64,000 nucleotides of DNA from Alcanivorax sp. 24. GTDB lineage: Bacteria > Pseudomonadota > Gammaproteobacteria > Pseudomonadales > Alcanivoracaceae. The stretch is taken from contig NZ_SNUA01000013.1 of assembly GCF_004360225.1 (NCBI RefSeq), positions 1 to 64,000 on the forward strand. Reading direction: 5' to 3'. Of the stretch, positions 20,965 through 28,704 are shown in pieces (within the stretch, counting starts at the first letter, position 1; each line of letters begins with the position of its first letter). Both the position numbers and the translations under genes were made by a program. The notes below the pieces were generated by a model that worked only from the letters and a program-made list of their open reading frames with translations, was not told where the DNA came from and made no database searches.

Positions 20965-21666
20965 ATGTGTAATAGCAGATGGAAGAAAGGGATGCATAAA
21001 GCGGTGGGGGTTATAGCGGTGGCTGCGCTGGCCTCGGGATGCGCGAGCAAGCCGGTATCAGGACCTGTCACGGCGGCGGATCGAGTGGATCTGGGGCGAA
21101 TCAGCTGTGACAAGGTAGTGCAGCCGGAGCAACAGGTACAAATTGAAATGATCGATTCTCTGATGTCCAGGGATCGTGATCATGCCGCCCTGGCAAAGCT
21201 GGAGGATCAGCCTTTAAGTTCCGTGGAACATTGGCTGCGCTACGGTCAGCTCAAGGCGGCGACGGGATCCTTGGATCAGGCTGCTGCCGTCTTCAGCGCT
21301 CTTGTTGACCGCTGTGGTACCGGTGAGAGCCACCATGGTCTCGGTATGGTACTTCTTAAACAGGATGATGTTCTCGGAGCGCTCGATCATTTAAAGATTG
21401 CGAGAGATCGGGCACCAGCTTCCTCCCAGGTCCGCAATGACTATGGCTACATCTTGATGCTGGTTGGTCGTTACGAGGAAGCAGCCTATGAGCTGAGAAC
21501 CTCCATGGAGCTTTCTAATGGCCAGGGGCCGGTTCGACAAAATCTGGCAGTGGCATTTCTGTTGACGGACGATGAAGACGGTCTGCGATGGATGAAGAAG
21601 GAATACGAGTTTTCTGCAGATGAACTGGCCTATGCTGAACGTTTAGCCGGACACTTTGTGAGGTGA
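20965..21666 (+). CDS. tadD: TadD-like TPR lipoprotein
   Basis: The 233-residue protein has a lipoprotein signal (HKAVGVIAVAALASGC, lipobox LASGC) followed by tetratricopeptide-like repeats: AALAKLEDQPLSSVEHWLRYGQLKAATG, then QAAAVFSALVDRCGTGESHHGLGMVLLKQDD, then ALDHLKIARDRAPASSQVRNDYGYILMLVGRYEEAAYELR. TadD proteins act as pilotins or scaffold factors for the secretin. The ATG at 20965 gives the signal peptide. The short gap to tadC suggests one transcript. Confidence 0.88.
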   Translation: MCNSRWKKGMHKAVGVIAVAALASGCASKPVSGPVTAADRVDLGRISCDKVVQPEQQVQIEMIDSLMSRDRDHAALAKLEDQPLSSVEHWLRYGQLKAATGSLDQAAAVFSALVDRCGTGESHHGLGMVLLKQDDVLGALDHLKIARDRAPASSQVRNDYGYILMLVGRYEEAAYELRTSMELSNGQGPVRQNLAVAFLLTDDEDGLRWMKKEYEFSADELAYAERLAGHFVR

Positions 21667-21670
21667 TCAA

Positions 21671-21955
21671 ATGAAATATTTATTGATTTTTCTGATGGTG
21701 ATTCCTGGGTTGTCAACAGCCAGTGAGCTGGGCGACGAAAAAGCCAGATACCATTCTGGTATGTCCAATAACCTACATGGCGAGCAATCAAGAACCTATA
21801 CTCGTGCCATGCTCAATGACCAAGCTAAATCCGGTGGCGCTGAAAAGAGCGAGATCGCCGCTCCAGTATATGTAGATGTGCAGCGCCGCTTGGCTGAATC
21901 GTTTCGGCACCCTATTCCCGATAGCTATGGGCAGCAAACTCGAGGAGATCGATAG
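21671..21955 (+). CDS. Small exported protein of the tad locus
   Basis: The 94-residue protein has a signal peptide (MKYLLIFLMVIPGLSTASE), then a short hydrophilic region with no recognised fold. It lies four bases after tadD and directly before the TadG-like gene, so it belongs to the operon. Small exported proteins of the DUF3613 kind occur in the same place in other tad loci; membership here is not proven. Confidence 0.7.
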   Translation: MKYLLIFLMVIPGLSTASELGDEKARYHSGMSNNLHGEQSRTYTRAMLNDQAKSGGAEKSEIAAPVYVDVQRRLAESFRHPIPDSYGQQTRGDR

Positions 21956-21956
21956 C

Positions 21957-23726
21957 ATGAAGCGCCAAGGTGGAGTTCTAATGCTCACTACTCCTTTGAT
22001 CATCCTGTTAATGATGATCTTCTCCACATTGGCGTTAGATGGTGCACGTTTATATTTGGCCCGGCAAGAGATGCAAAGTATCTCCAACGCTTCCGCAACC
22101 GCTGCGGCGAACAGAGTCAAATCGTGTGGAGGTATGTACGTTGACTTAGACACTATTCGCGATACTGCCTGGAAAACGGCTGCCGAACTCGGCGAGAAAA
22201 ATGCTGCAGGGCATATCAGTGTGGATCTCGGGGTTGTTGAAAGAGGGCCTGATAAGAATCTGCTATTTCGGGAATCTGACCTAGCAACCGAGAGTAACGC
22301 AGCGAGAGTGGTGTACTCTAAAAGTAGTGATGATATTGGTTTGATTTTTCCAGCATTGTATAGCTCCTTTAAAATGGAAACTGTTTCGGTGGCCAAAAAG
22401 GAAGTTATGGCTACTATTAGTGCCACGGGATCAACTGCAATTATTGGGGGGAGTGATGAAAATGCGGGGTTATTAGGGACGTTGCTAGGGGGGCTTCTTC
22501 GTGAAGATGGTTTTTCGTTGGATCCCACTAGTGTTAAGAGTTTAGCAAACGCCACATTTTTATTGGGCGACTTTCTGGATAGTGTTGGAGTAGATGAGGT
22601 CCTTGGCAATGTAGATAAATCGCTTGGTGTGGATCAGATTTTGAGAGGCATCTTGGAAGGGCTTGATCCGCTGAGTGATGCCGCCAGAGTGATTGAGAAT
22701 ATATGCGGGTCTGATGAATGTAATTCCCCGGCGCTAGTTGATACTAACCTGAAGCTAAGTGAAGTCATAAAGCTTTTGTCAGATGTGCAATATCCTGAGG
22801 AAACCCGTGTACCTGTCTATGACACAGTCGTAGCTTTGGCGCTGAACCTGGTTTCTGGTGTTGATGGTATTACCCGGGATGTGGAATTGTCAGTGGCTGG
22901 CTTGGTTGGTGTTGATCTTAAACTATGGATTGATACGCCGCCGTCAGTTGTTGTTGGCCCAGCTCGCACCGACGGAGACGGGCAGCCTTTGGTACAATTT
23001 GAAGCTGCTGATGTTACTTTAGCACTGCATGTTTCTTCTAACCTTCTGGAGATAGCAAAGTTAGATATACCACTTCTGGTCAGAACAGGAGGAGGGGTAG
23101 GGACTCTTGAGGCCGCGGATTGTGCTGCAGGGAGCTCGAATGATGTATCTTTTCATCTGAAACTCTTTCCGAGAGTGGCTAGCGTTTCCACGGCTATTCT
23201 TCATGAGGATGGAACCCGAGTAGTGCAAGGTATAAGTGCCACTCTTTTAGAGATTGAAGGACTGAATAAGATTCTGCCTTCTTTGAAGGTCGAGGCTAAG
23301 ATTGAAGATCTTGATATTGGTTCTTCCGGAGCAGAGGGGGGGCAACTGAAGACTGTAAATGAATATAGCCTGAACCAGCAGGGTGTAGCCACTATTTACG
23401 CTGGTGCAGATGAGCCTTTAAGTATTATCAATAGCGAGATAACAAGTGACGAAGTCTTGACTATCGAATTCGGTAAGAATTGTTCTGGCCTCCTGGGTTG
23501 TTTGATCGGAAGTGTTACGCAGCTTGTCGCTGATTTGGTCTCGGGATTGACTAACTCACTTTTGAAATCGGCAGTTCTTGGGATATTGGGCGATGTTCTT
23601 AACGGATTGCTGAAGCCAATACTGGATTCGCTTGGCTTGCATCTTGGGGGAATGGAAGTGAGCGTAATTGGCGCTAATCAGGGCTCTGTTGTCTTGCTGG
23701 ATTGTGGGAAGGCGATCTGCCAATAA
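21957..23726 (+). CDS. tadG: TadG-like pilus-associated protein
   Basis: The 589-residue protein begins MKRQGGVLMLTTPLIILLMMIFSTLALDGARLYLARQEMQSISNASATAAA, the N-terminal pattern of TadG (one membrane helix followed by the Tad-domain 'DxARLYxxRQxMQ' segment). The rest, probably periplasmic, is a large beta-rich region with DUF2134-like features and a hydrophobic stretch near 525-560. The ATG at 21957 follows GAGGAG; a longer frame from 21876 overlaps the previous gene. Base composition drops sharply from here on. TadG proteins are thought to anchor or regulate the fibre. Confidence 0.82.
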   Translation: MKRQGGVLMLTTPLIILLMMIFSTLALDGARLYLARQEMQSISNASATAAANRVKSCGGMYVDLDTIRDTAWKTAAELGEKNAAGHISVDLGVVERGPDKNLLFRESDLATESNAARVVYSKSSDDIGLIFPALYSSFKMETVSVAKKEVMATISATGSTAIIGGSDENAGLLGTLLGGLLREDGFSLDPTSVKSLANATFLLGDFLDSVGVDEVLGNVDKSLGVDQILRGILEGLDPLSDAARVIENICGSDECNSPALVDTNLKLSEVIKLLSDVQYPEETRVPVYDTVVALALNLVSGVDGITRDVELSVAGLVGVDLKLWIDTPPSVVVGPARTDGDGQPLVQFEAADVTLALHVSSNLLEIAKLDIPLLVRTGGGVGTLEAADCAAGSSNDVSFHLKLFPRVASVSTAILHEDGTRVVQGISATLLEIEGLNKILPSLKVEAKIEDLDIGSSGAEGGQLKTVNEYSLNQQGVATIYAGADEPLSIINSEITSDEVLTIEFGKNCSGLLGCLIGSVTQLVADLVSGLTNSLLKSAVLGILGDVLNGLLKPILDSLGLHLGGMEVSVIGANQGSVVLLDCGKAICQ

Positions 23727-23769
23727 TAATAAATTTCTAACTCATCAAGATGCTTTTGGGTGTGCATTG

Positions 23770-24852
23770 ATGTCAGTCATTGTGAGATCCTTGAAAGAGG
23801 TGTGGGAGGCTGATGCTGAAGTGATCTCCCTATTGGTTGGAATAATTCTTTTATTCTACTGTTCGGCCGTTTTTCTGGGACAATCAGAGCACTTTTCGAT
23901 ATTGATTTACCCAAAAGTAACAGTGGTGTCTGTTCTTCTATTTTTGATAGCTCTTTTTTTGGTTTCGTCCTGTTTTGTATTGCTCTTTGTGCGACCAAAT
24001 AAGCCCATATCTTATATGGCTGAAAAGACAATTGGTATTGTAAGGACTGTTGGTTGGTTGCGTGCCGCTATTTTAATGATTCTCTTTTCCTTCTTTTTTT
24101 CGGCATTTTCGTCTTTTAAGTCACTTATTCCTTTAATTCACCCATATCAGGTGGATCCTGATTTGCATAAACTGGATATTATTCTGCATGGTGGGAAGCT
24201 GCCTTGGGTTTGGTTTCAGCCATTTATAGAGGCTGTTGAGGGAAGCTTGGTGATAAATGTATTTTATAATTTTTGGTTTATTTTGGTTGTTAATGTTCTT
24301 TTTTGGTTTGTTTGGGATGGCAGAGATCCTTTTTTAAGGAAGAGATATCTTCTTTCATATCTATTGTGTTGGTTTTTTAATGGGGCATTTCTGGCAGTTT
24401 TGTTTTCATCCGCTGGACCTGCTTTCTTTGCGAAACTTTATCCAACACTCGAGGATCCTTATAGGAGCCTTTTGGATTATTTGAGAACAGCGAATGGAGG
24501 GGAGGCTGTATGGGCGCTAGGGATACAGGAGCATCTGTGGAACTTGTATAAGGCCGGAGGGGCTGGAGTGGGGTCGGGTATATCGGCTATGCCTAGTATG
24601 CATGTTTCTATGGCATGGCTAATATTTCTTCTCGCTTGTCAAGTTCGCCGTTGGTTAGCTGCGGTGGCATTTATCTATGTTCTTCTAATTATGCTGGGAT
24701 CAGTTCATTTGGCTTGGCACTATCTTTCAGATGGGTATGTGGCAATTATTATGACTTCATTAGTTTGGTTCCTGGTTGGGGTTTGGTGCAGAAAAAAAGA
24801 GGTAAATCATGCGATGGAAAATGCTTCGGCGGAAAGTGCTACTGGATATTAA
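23770..24852 (+). CDS. PAP2-superfamily integral membrane phosphatase/transferase
   Basis: The 360-residue protein has about eight membrane segments. The C-terminal half has the PAP2 motifs: AMPSMHVSMAW (second motif, PSxH) and GSVHLAWHYLSDG (third motif, SxHxxxxxxSD-type), with an SAGPAFF segment ahead of them as in Aur1/inositolphosphotransferase-like members. Such enzymes move or remove phosphate groups on lipid-linked substrates at the membrane. It begins 43 bp after tadG and is strikingly AT-rich, unlike the flanking housekeeping genes. A role with the pilus is possible but unproven. Confidence 0.75.
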   Translation: MSVIVRSLKEVWEADAEVISLLVGIILLFYCSAVFLGQSEHFSILIYPKVTVVSVLLFLIALFLVSSCFVLLFVRPNKPISYMAEKTIGIVRTVGWLRAAILMILFSFFFSAFSSFKSLIPLIHPYQVDPDLHKLDIILHGGKLPWVWFQPFIEAVEGSLVINVFYNFWFILVVNVLFWFVWDGRDPFLRKRYLLSYLLCWFFNGAFLAVLFSSAGPAFFAKLYPTLEDPYRSLLDYLRTANGGEAVWALGIQEHLWNLYKAGGAGVGSGISAMPSMHVSMAWLIFLLACQVRRWLAAVAFIYVLLIMLGSVHLAWHYLSDGYVAIIMTSLVWFLVGVWCRKKEVNHAMENASAESATGY

Positions 24853-24919
24853 TTTACTCTAGCCTGTTGCCAGGTTTGGGGTCAAGTCTTGCCCTTTGCC
24901 TACAGCCCGAGCCTTGTTG

Positions 24920-25288
24920 TCACTCAACGAATTTCTCGATCACTGAGTCCGCACCGATCAGCGGTATGACCCGTACCAGCGCCTGCTCCAAAACGCCGTC
25001 TTCGGCTTGGGTAATAAATTTGGCTTTCCGGTCTTTCCAGGACAGCGTTTGAATCAGGCTCGCGGCGACGACGGACGGCTGATCAAGATTGGCCACCGGG
25101 ACCTCCGTCGTGCCGCCCCGGATGCTGGTGCTGATGGGGCAGCAGATAAGCAGTCCGGTTTGTTGGTTGTACCCCTTTGATGACAGCACCAGGGCGGGGT
25201 GACATTTGCCAATCTCCTTGCCTTTGGTCGGCTCGAAATCCAGCCAGACAATGTCGTTGCGTTCCGGGGTATACGTTTTCTTCGGCAT
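24920..25288 (-). CDS. mazF: MazF/PemK family toxin (module 1)
   Basis: Type II toxin, a sequence-specific mRNA endoribonuclease of 122 residues. PERNDIVWLDFEPTKGKEIGKCHPALVLSSKGYNQQTGLLICCPIST carries the basic loop and the conserved substrate region of MazF, followed by VAASLIQTLSWKDRKAKFI. Its ATG overlaps the antitoxin stop (TAATG), so the two are co-translated. It forms one of two mazEF modules set head to head. Confidence 0.92.
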   Translation of the reverse strand: MPKKTYTPERNDIVWLDFEPTKGKEIGKCHPALVLSSKGYNQQTGLLICCPISTSIRGGTTEVPVANLDQPSVVAASLIQTLSWKDRKAKFITQAEDGVLEQALVRVIPLIGADSVIEKFVE

Positions 25289-25563
25289 TACTCCCCCAAT
25301 TCACTGCCTGAAGGTGAGGCCAACTCGTCAGCGTGGGCGGTATGGGCGTCGAGACTTGTAATCAGGTCTGCCTCACTGAAGGGCAATTTGACTCGCCCGG
25401 AGGACTTTTCCGCAGCCTCAATGACAATACGGCCCTCTTCCACCCGGATCCTGATCGGGCTGGCGATGCTTAAGTGCGCCTGGGCCAGAATACGGCTGGT
25501 CAGCCGTACGGCCGCGCTGTTACCCCACTGTTTGATCTCGCTTTGCGTGATGTCATTTTGCAT
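25288..25563 (-). CDS. mazE: MazE-type antitoxin (module 1)
   Basis: The 91-residue protein begins MQNDITQSEIKQWGNSAAVRLTSRIL, the swapped-hairpin AbrB/MazE DNA-binding fold, and has an acidic C-terminal part (LDAHTAHADELASPSGSELGE) for toxin binding. The ATG at 25563 fits the fold; an upstream extension to 25641 runs through the promoter. It should neutralise the adjacent MazF and repress its own promoter. Confidence 0.88.
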   Translation of the reverse strand: MQNDITQSEIKQWGNSAAVRLTSRILAQAHLSIASPIRIRVEEGRIVIEAAEKSSGRVKLPFSEADLITSLDAHTAHADELASPSGSELGE

Positions 25564-25591
25564 GGCGAGTGCCTCTTCCTGTTTTGACGAT

Positions 25592-25661
25592 GTAGATACG
25601 TTGGTATAAACATTAGCTCTCCGGAAAGGTTGTGTCAACATTTGTATCTACTCGAGTGTCG
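25592..25661 (-). promoter_or_regulatory. Promoter and inverted-repeat operator of mazEF module 1
   Basis: On the minus strand a TTGACA (25638-25633) is followed by a weak -10 region near 25610-25615. The pair is enclosed by an eight-base inverted repeat GTAGATAC (25592-25599) and GTATCTAC (25654-25661). This is a plausible autoregulatory site for the MazE-MazF complex. Confidence 0.5.
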
Positions 25662-25697
25662 AGGTCAAGTCTCGCCTGAGGATTCATGAATACGAAA

Positions 25698-25757
25698 AGT
25701 ATATCCAGTGTAGACACTTTCCGGGTGGCATTGTAGTATATCCAATATAGACACTTT
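25698..25757 (+). promoter_or_regulatory. Promoter with twin direct repeats, mazEF module 2
   Basis: Two 23-bp direct copies (25698-25720 and 25735-25757), spaced 37 bp start to start, differ at two positions and share AGTATATCCA and TAGACACTTT. TAGACA at 25711-25716, a 17-bp spacer and TAGTAT at 25734-25739 make a good promoter, so the repeats cover its -35 and -10 boxes. Likely operator of the downstream antitoxin. Confidence 0.6.
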
Positions 25758-25772
25758 TAGGAGGGCCGTATC

Positions 25773-26033
25773 ATGCCCGTGACCAAGACTATCTCCCGTT
25801 GGGGGAATGCGCAGGCGTTGCGGATTCCGAGTGCAATCCTGCAGCAACTGGGGCTGCATGAATCCAGTCAGGTCTCCCTCTCCGTTGAAGGGGGGAAACT
25901 GGTGATCACCCCGATTAAACCGGAAGCGGAATCATTGGATGCTTTGTTGGATGGCACTTCCCCCGAGCAATTTCGGGTGGAGGAAGATGAGGTTTGGCTC
26001 GATGCTGAGCCGGTAGGAAGAGAGATCCTTTGA
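25773..26033 (+). CDS. mazE: MazE-type antitoxin (module 2)
   Basis: The 86-residue protein MPVTKTISRWGNAQALRIPSAILQQLGLHESSQVSLSVEGGKLVITP is a clear AbrB/MazE swapped-hairpin domain. Its acidic tail (ALLDGTSPEQFRVEEDEVWLDAEPVG) resembles toxin-wrapping regions of MazE. An AGGAGG site precedes the ATG. Its stop overlaps the toxin start by one base. Confidence 0.92.
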   Translation: MPVTKTISRWGNAQALRIPSAILQQLGLHESSQVSLSVEGGKLVITPIKPEAESLDALLDGTSPEQFRVEEDEVWLDAEPVGREIL

Positions 26034-26386
26034 TGGTGGAATTGACGAAGAAGCAAAAGCCTTATATTCCGGAGCGCGGTGATGTTGTGATGTGTGATTT
26101 TAACCCGGTGGCTGGGCATGAGCAGGCTCATCATCGACCTGCTCTCGTCCTCAGTCCGAGGGTTTTCAACAAGCGAACCGGCATGGCCATACTGGCACCA
26201 ATTACCAGTACGGTTAGAGGGCATGGTCTGGAGGTATCACTGGAGTCTTCTCACACCAAAGGAGTTGCTTTGATACATCAAATAAGATCGATCGATTACG
26301 TGGCTCGGGCGGTTGTGTATCGAGGGCAAGCTTCCAATGCCGTTATCACCGAGGCCTGCAATAAGGCTTCACTTCTGTTCAGATAG
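26033..26386 (+). CDS. mazF: MazF family toxin (module 2)
   Basis: The 117-residue toxin contains PERGDVVMCDFNPVAGHEQAHHRPALVLSPRVFNKRTGMAILAPITST and GVALIHQIRSIDYVARA, the MazF/ChpB-type core. It would cut mRNA at a short sequence. The ATG at 26033 overlaps the antitoxin TGA; a GTG at 26036 is also in frame. Both modules look complete and their proteins differ, so they are not a recent duplication. Confidence 0.92.
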   Translation: MVELTKKQKPYIPERGDVVMCDFNPVAGHEQAHHRPALVLSPRVFNKRTGMAILAPITSTVRGHGLEVSLESSHTKGVALIHQIRSIDYVARAVVYRGQASNAVITEACNKASLLFR

Positions 26387-26435
26387 CTGGACTTACTTTA
26401 ATTCCAGGTTTAACGGTGGCTTTCCTGTTACCACC

Positions 26436-27209
26436 CTACCGCAACTCCCCATTAATCTTCTCAGCCGTCTTCTGAAGCTCAGGCAATAACCGCTCAATCA
26501 TACCCTCCTCGTTGGCCTTACTCGGCGCCAAAGTGAGGTTGATAGCGGCGATGGTTTTGTTTTCCCGATTCTTGATCGGCACGGAGATGCCGAACATGCC
26601 TTCCTCCAGTTCCCGGTCAACGATGGACCAGCCCTTGGCGCCGTCTTCCTGAATCGCTCGTTTGAGTTTCGCTTTGTCGGTGATGGTGAAGCGGGTGTAG
26701 GGGGTGAGCTCCAGGTTGCTGAGGTAGTGGTCGAGTTCTTCGGGGGACAAGTCGGCCAGTTGGATCCGTCCCAGGGAGACCACGTGCGCGGGCAGGGTGC
26801 TGCCCACGTTGAGGGTGCTTTTGAGCAGTTTACGGGTGGGGACCCGCATCACGTAGTAGATGTCAGAACCGTCCAGCACCGCGATGGAGCAGGATTCCTG
26901 AACGCTTTGCACCAGTTCCTCCATGTAACTCTGGGCGAAGGACCAGATCTCCATTGAGGAGAGGTAGGAGAAACCCAGGTTCAGCATGCGGGGAGTGAGC
27001 CAGAACTGCTTGCCGTCGGTGTTGGCGTAGCCCAGGGCGGTGAGGGTATGCAGCAGGCGTCTGGCACTGGCCCGGGAGATGTCGGCCCGCCGGGCGACAT
27101 CGGACAGGGACTGCCTGGCGGCGCCTTCTCCGAAAGTGGTGATCACCTTCAAACCCCGCATGAATCCGCTGACCAGCAGGGACTCAGCCTTCTCTTTGTG
27201 TGCCGCCAT
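26436..27209 (-). CDS. IclR family transcriptional regulator
   Basis: Regulator of 257 residues with a winged helix-turn-helix (about 15-80: GLKVITTFGEGAARQSLSDVARRADISRASARRLLHTLTALGYANTDG) and the IclR effector domain (about 95-255, with QESCSIAVLDGSDIYYVMRVPTRK, GWSIVDRELEEGMFGISVPI). This is the PcaR/PobR-like branch by general look. The effector is probably the substrate or a product of the adjacent catabolic genes. The ATG at 27209 has GGAG eight bases upstream. It is divergent from the TRAP operon, and palindromes in between are candidate operators. Confidence 0.9.
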   Translation of the reverse strand: MAAHKEKAESLLVSGFMRGLKVITTFGEGAARQSLSDVARRADISRASARRLLHTLTALGYANTDGKQFWLTPRMLNLGFSYLSSMEIWSFAQSYMEELVQSVQESCSIAVLDGSDIYYVMRVPTRKLLKSTLNVGSTLPAHVVSLGRIQLADLSPEELDHYLSNLELTPYTRFTITDKAKLKRAIQEDGAKGWSIVDRELEEGMFGISVPIKNRENKTIAAINLTLAPSKANEEGMIERLLPELQKTAEKINGELR

Positions 27210-27234
27210 CGGTACCACTCCGTCCAGGGACGTT

Positions 27235-27264
27235 TTGACATTAACGAAAGTTTCGTCTTATCTT
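27235..27264 (+). promoter_or_regulatory. Promoter of the TRAP/CoA-transferase operon
   Basis: A perfect TTGACA at 27235-27240 is followed after 18 bp by TATCTT (27259-27264). The spacer is occupied by the palindrome ACGAAA-G-TTTCGT (27244-27256), so a bound regulator would block or reshape the promoter. Confidence 0.6.
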
Positions 27265-27268
27265 ACTG

Positions 27269-27287
27269 GTGTTCTTTTAGAGAACAC
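27269..27287. promoter_or_regulatory. Palindromic operator candidate for IclR regulator
   Basis: GTGTTCT, TTTAG, AGAACAC: seven-base perfect arms just downstream of the promoter. Placement between a divergent IclR gene and its probable target operon suggests it is a binding site of that regulator. Confidence 0.55.
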
Positions 27288-27377
27288 TATGTACGAATAG
27301 CGAACAATAATCAAGATGGGGTTGCAACACAACCCCCGAACTCGGAGAAAGCTCCACGAGAGCTTGGAGAGAGTCTC

Positions 27378-28499
27378 ATGGCTAACAACAACAGCAATCG
27401 ATTGATATCCGCGTTGCTCGGTGGCCTGGTCGCCGTGGCTTCCCTGGTGCCGGCATTGGCTTTTGCGCGTGATCTGACTTACGGCAGTTATCTGCCGCCT
27501 CACCATCCCACCAGTGAGGGGATCACCACCTTCATGGCGGCGGCGAAGACGCGGTCCGATGGCGAGGTGTCTTTCAAGTTCTTTCCTTCCGGGGCGGCGG
27601 CCTCGGGCAAGGAGATGCTGTCGGCGGTGAGCGACGGCATGATCGACGGCGGTTTCCTGGTGACCGTTTATTTCCCTACGTCCATGCCGGCGAACATGGT
27701 CATCAGCGATCTGTCGTTCTGGGACCGGGACTCGCTGGCTGCGTCCGCCGCGTCGGTGGACACCATTCTCAACGACTGTCCGCAATGCCTTGAGGAGTAC
27801 AAGGAGCAGGGCGTGCGCTTCCTCGCCAGTTACGCCACGCCGCCTTACCAGGCCATGTGCAAGGACCGGTTCGATGATGGCTTCGAGGCCGAAGGCAAAC
27901 GCATGCGTGTGGCCGGTGAAGAGATCGGTCGTTGGGTGTCGGGTATCGAGGGTATTCCGGTCAACATTCCCAATAGCGAATCCTACGAGGCCATGGAACG
28001 CAGCCAGTTGGACTGTGTCATCGGTGCCACCAGCTGGTTGAAATCCTTGTCGCTGATGGAAGTGGCCAACAGCGTCGTCGAGTTGCCCATGGGGGCTTTT
28101 CTGGGCGGTTCGTTGCTGAATGTGCGTGAGGCTGTCTGGGAGGATCTGGACGATAAAGGGCGCCAGGCCTTGATTGATGCGGCGCCGGTAGGGCTCGCGC
28201 GTACCTTGTACGCGTATCAGAAGGAAGAGCAGGACGTACGAAAGCTGGCGCGGGAACAGAACATTCACTTCGTTGAAGTATCCGATGCGCTCAAGCAACG
28301 TCGTGAGGCTTTCATGCAATCCCAGATTGAGCAATCGGCCCGGAATGCGGCCAAGCGTGGTGTCGAGCATCCGGAAAAGATCGTCGAGAGTTTCATCAAC
28401 AATCTGGAGAAGTGGGAAGGGCTGCTCGAAGGTAAGGAACTCACCGAGCAGCAGTACGCCGACCTGTTGAAGACCGAAATCTACGACAAGGCGTTTTGA
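27378..28499 (+). CDS. dctP: TRAP transporter solute-binding protein DctP
   Basis: Periplasmic substrate-binding protein of a TRAP (tripartite ATP-independent periplasmic) transporter, 373 residues. A signal peptide (about 1-30, ending LVPALAFA) precedes the DctP fold (LTYGSYLPPHHPTSEGITTFMAAAKTRSDGEVSFKFFPSGAAASGKEMLSAVSDGMIDGGFL). TRAP ligands are usually organic anions bound by a conserved arginine; the exact ligand cannot be read here. The ATG at 27378 replaces a longer frame from 27048 that overlaps the regulator. The DctQ and DctM partners lie downstream after two enzymes. Confidence 0.9.
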   Translation: MANNNSNRLISALLGGLVAVASLVPALAFARDLTYGSYLPPHHPTSEGITTFMAAAKTRSDGEVSFKFFPSGAAASGKEMLSAVSDGMIDGGFLVTVYFPTSMPANMVISDLSFWDRDSLAASAASVDTILNDCPQCLEEYKEQGVRFLASYATPPYQAMCKDRFDDGFEAEGKRMRVAGEEIGRWVSGIEGIPVNIPNSESYEAMERSQLDCVIGATSWLKSLSLMEVANSVVELPMGAFLGGSLLNVREAVWEDLDDKGRQALIDAAPVGLARTLYAYQKEEQDVRKLAREQNIHFVEVSDALKQRREAFMQSQIEQSARNAAKRGVEHPEKIVESFINNLEKWEGLLEGKELTEQQYADLLKTEIYDKAF

Positions 28500-28531
28500 T
28501 GGACCGTGCCGGTTCAGGGCTCTGGAGGTGG

Positions 28532-28657
28532 CTACAAAGCCACTGTAGGAGCTTGCCTGCAAGCGAACTCCTGGAACGGGAGATGATTCGCTGCCAAGGC
28601 AGCTCCCCACAGCGGCTCCGTGGTTTCCCTTTGTGGGAAGCTGCCTTGGCAGCGAAT
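28532..28657. repeat. REPIN cluster between dctP and CoA-transferase gene
   Basis: One imperfect REP (CACTGTAGGA with GCTTG-CCTG-CAAGC), then a full REPIN: GCTGC-CAAG-GCAGC with TCCCCACAGCGGC and a mirror TTTGTGGGAA with GCTGC-CTTG-GCAGC. It sits inside an otherwise continuous operon. Confidence 0.8.
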
Positions 28658-28704
28658 GGCGTGCTAGCGCGCCGGTTTCTTCTCACTTCACAGGTTATTG
28701 ATTG

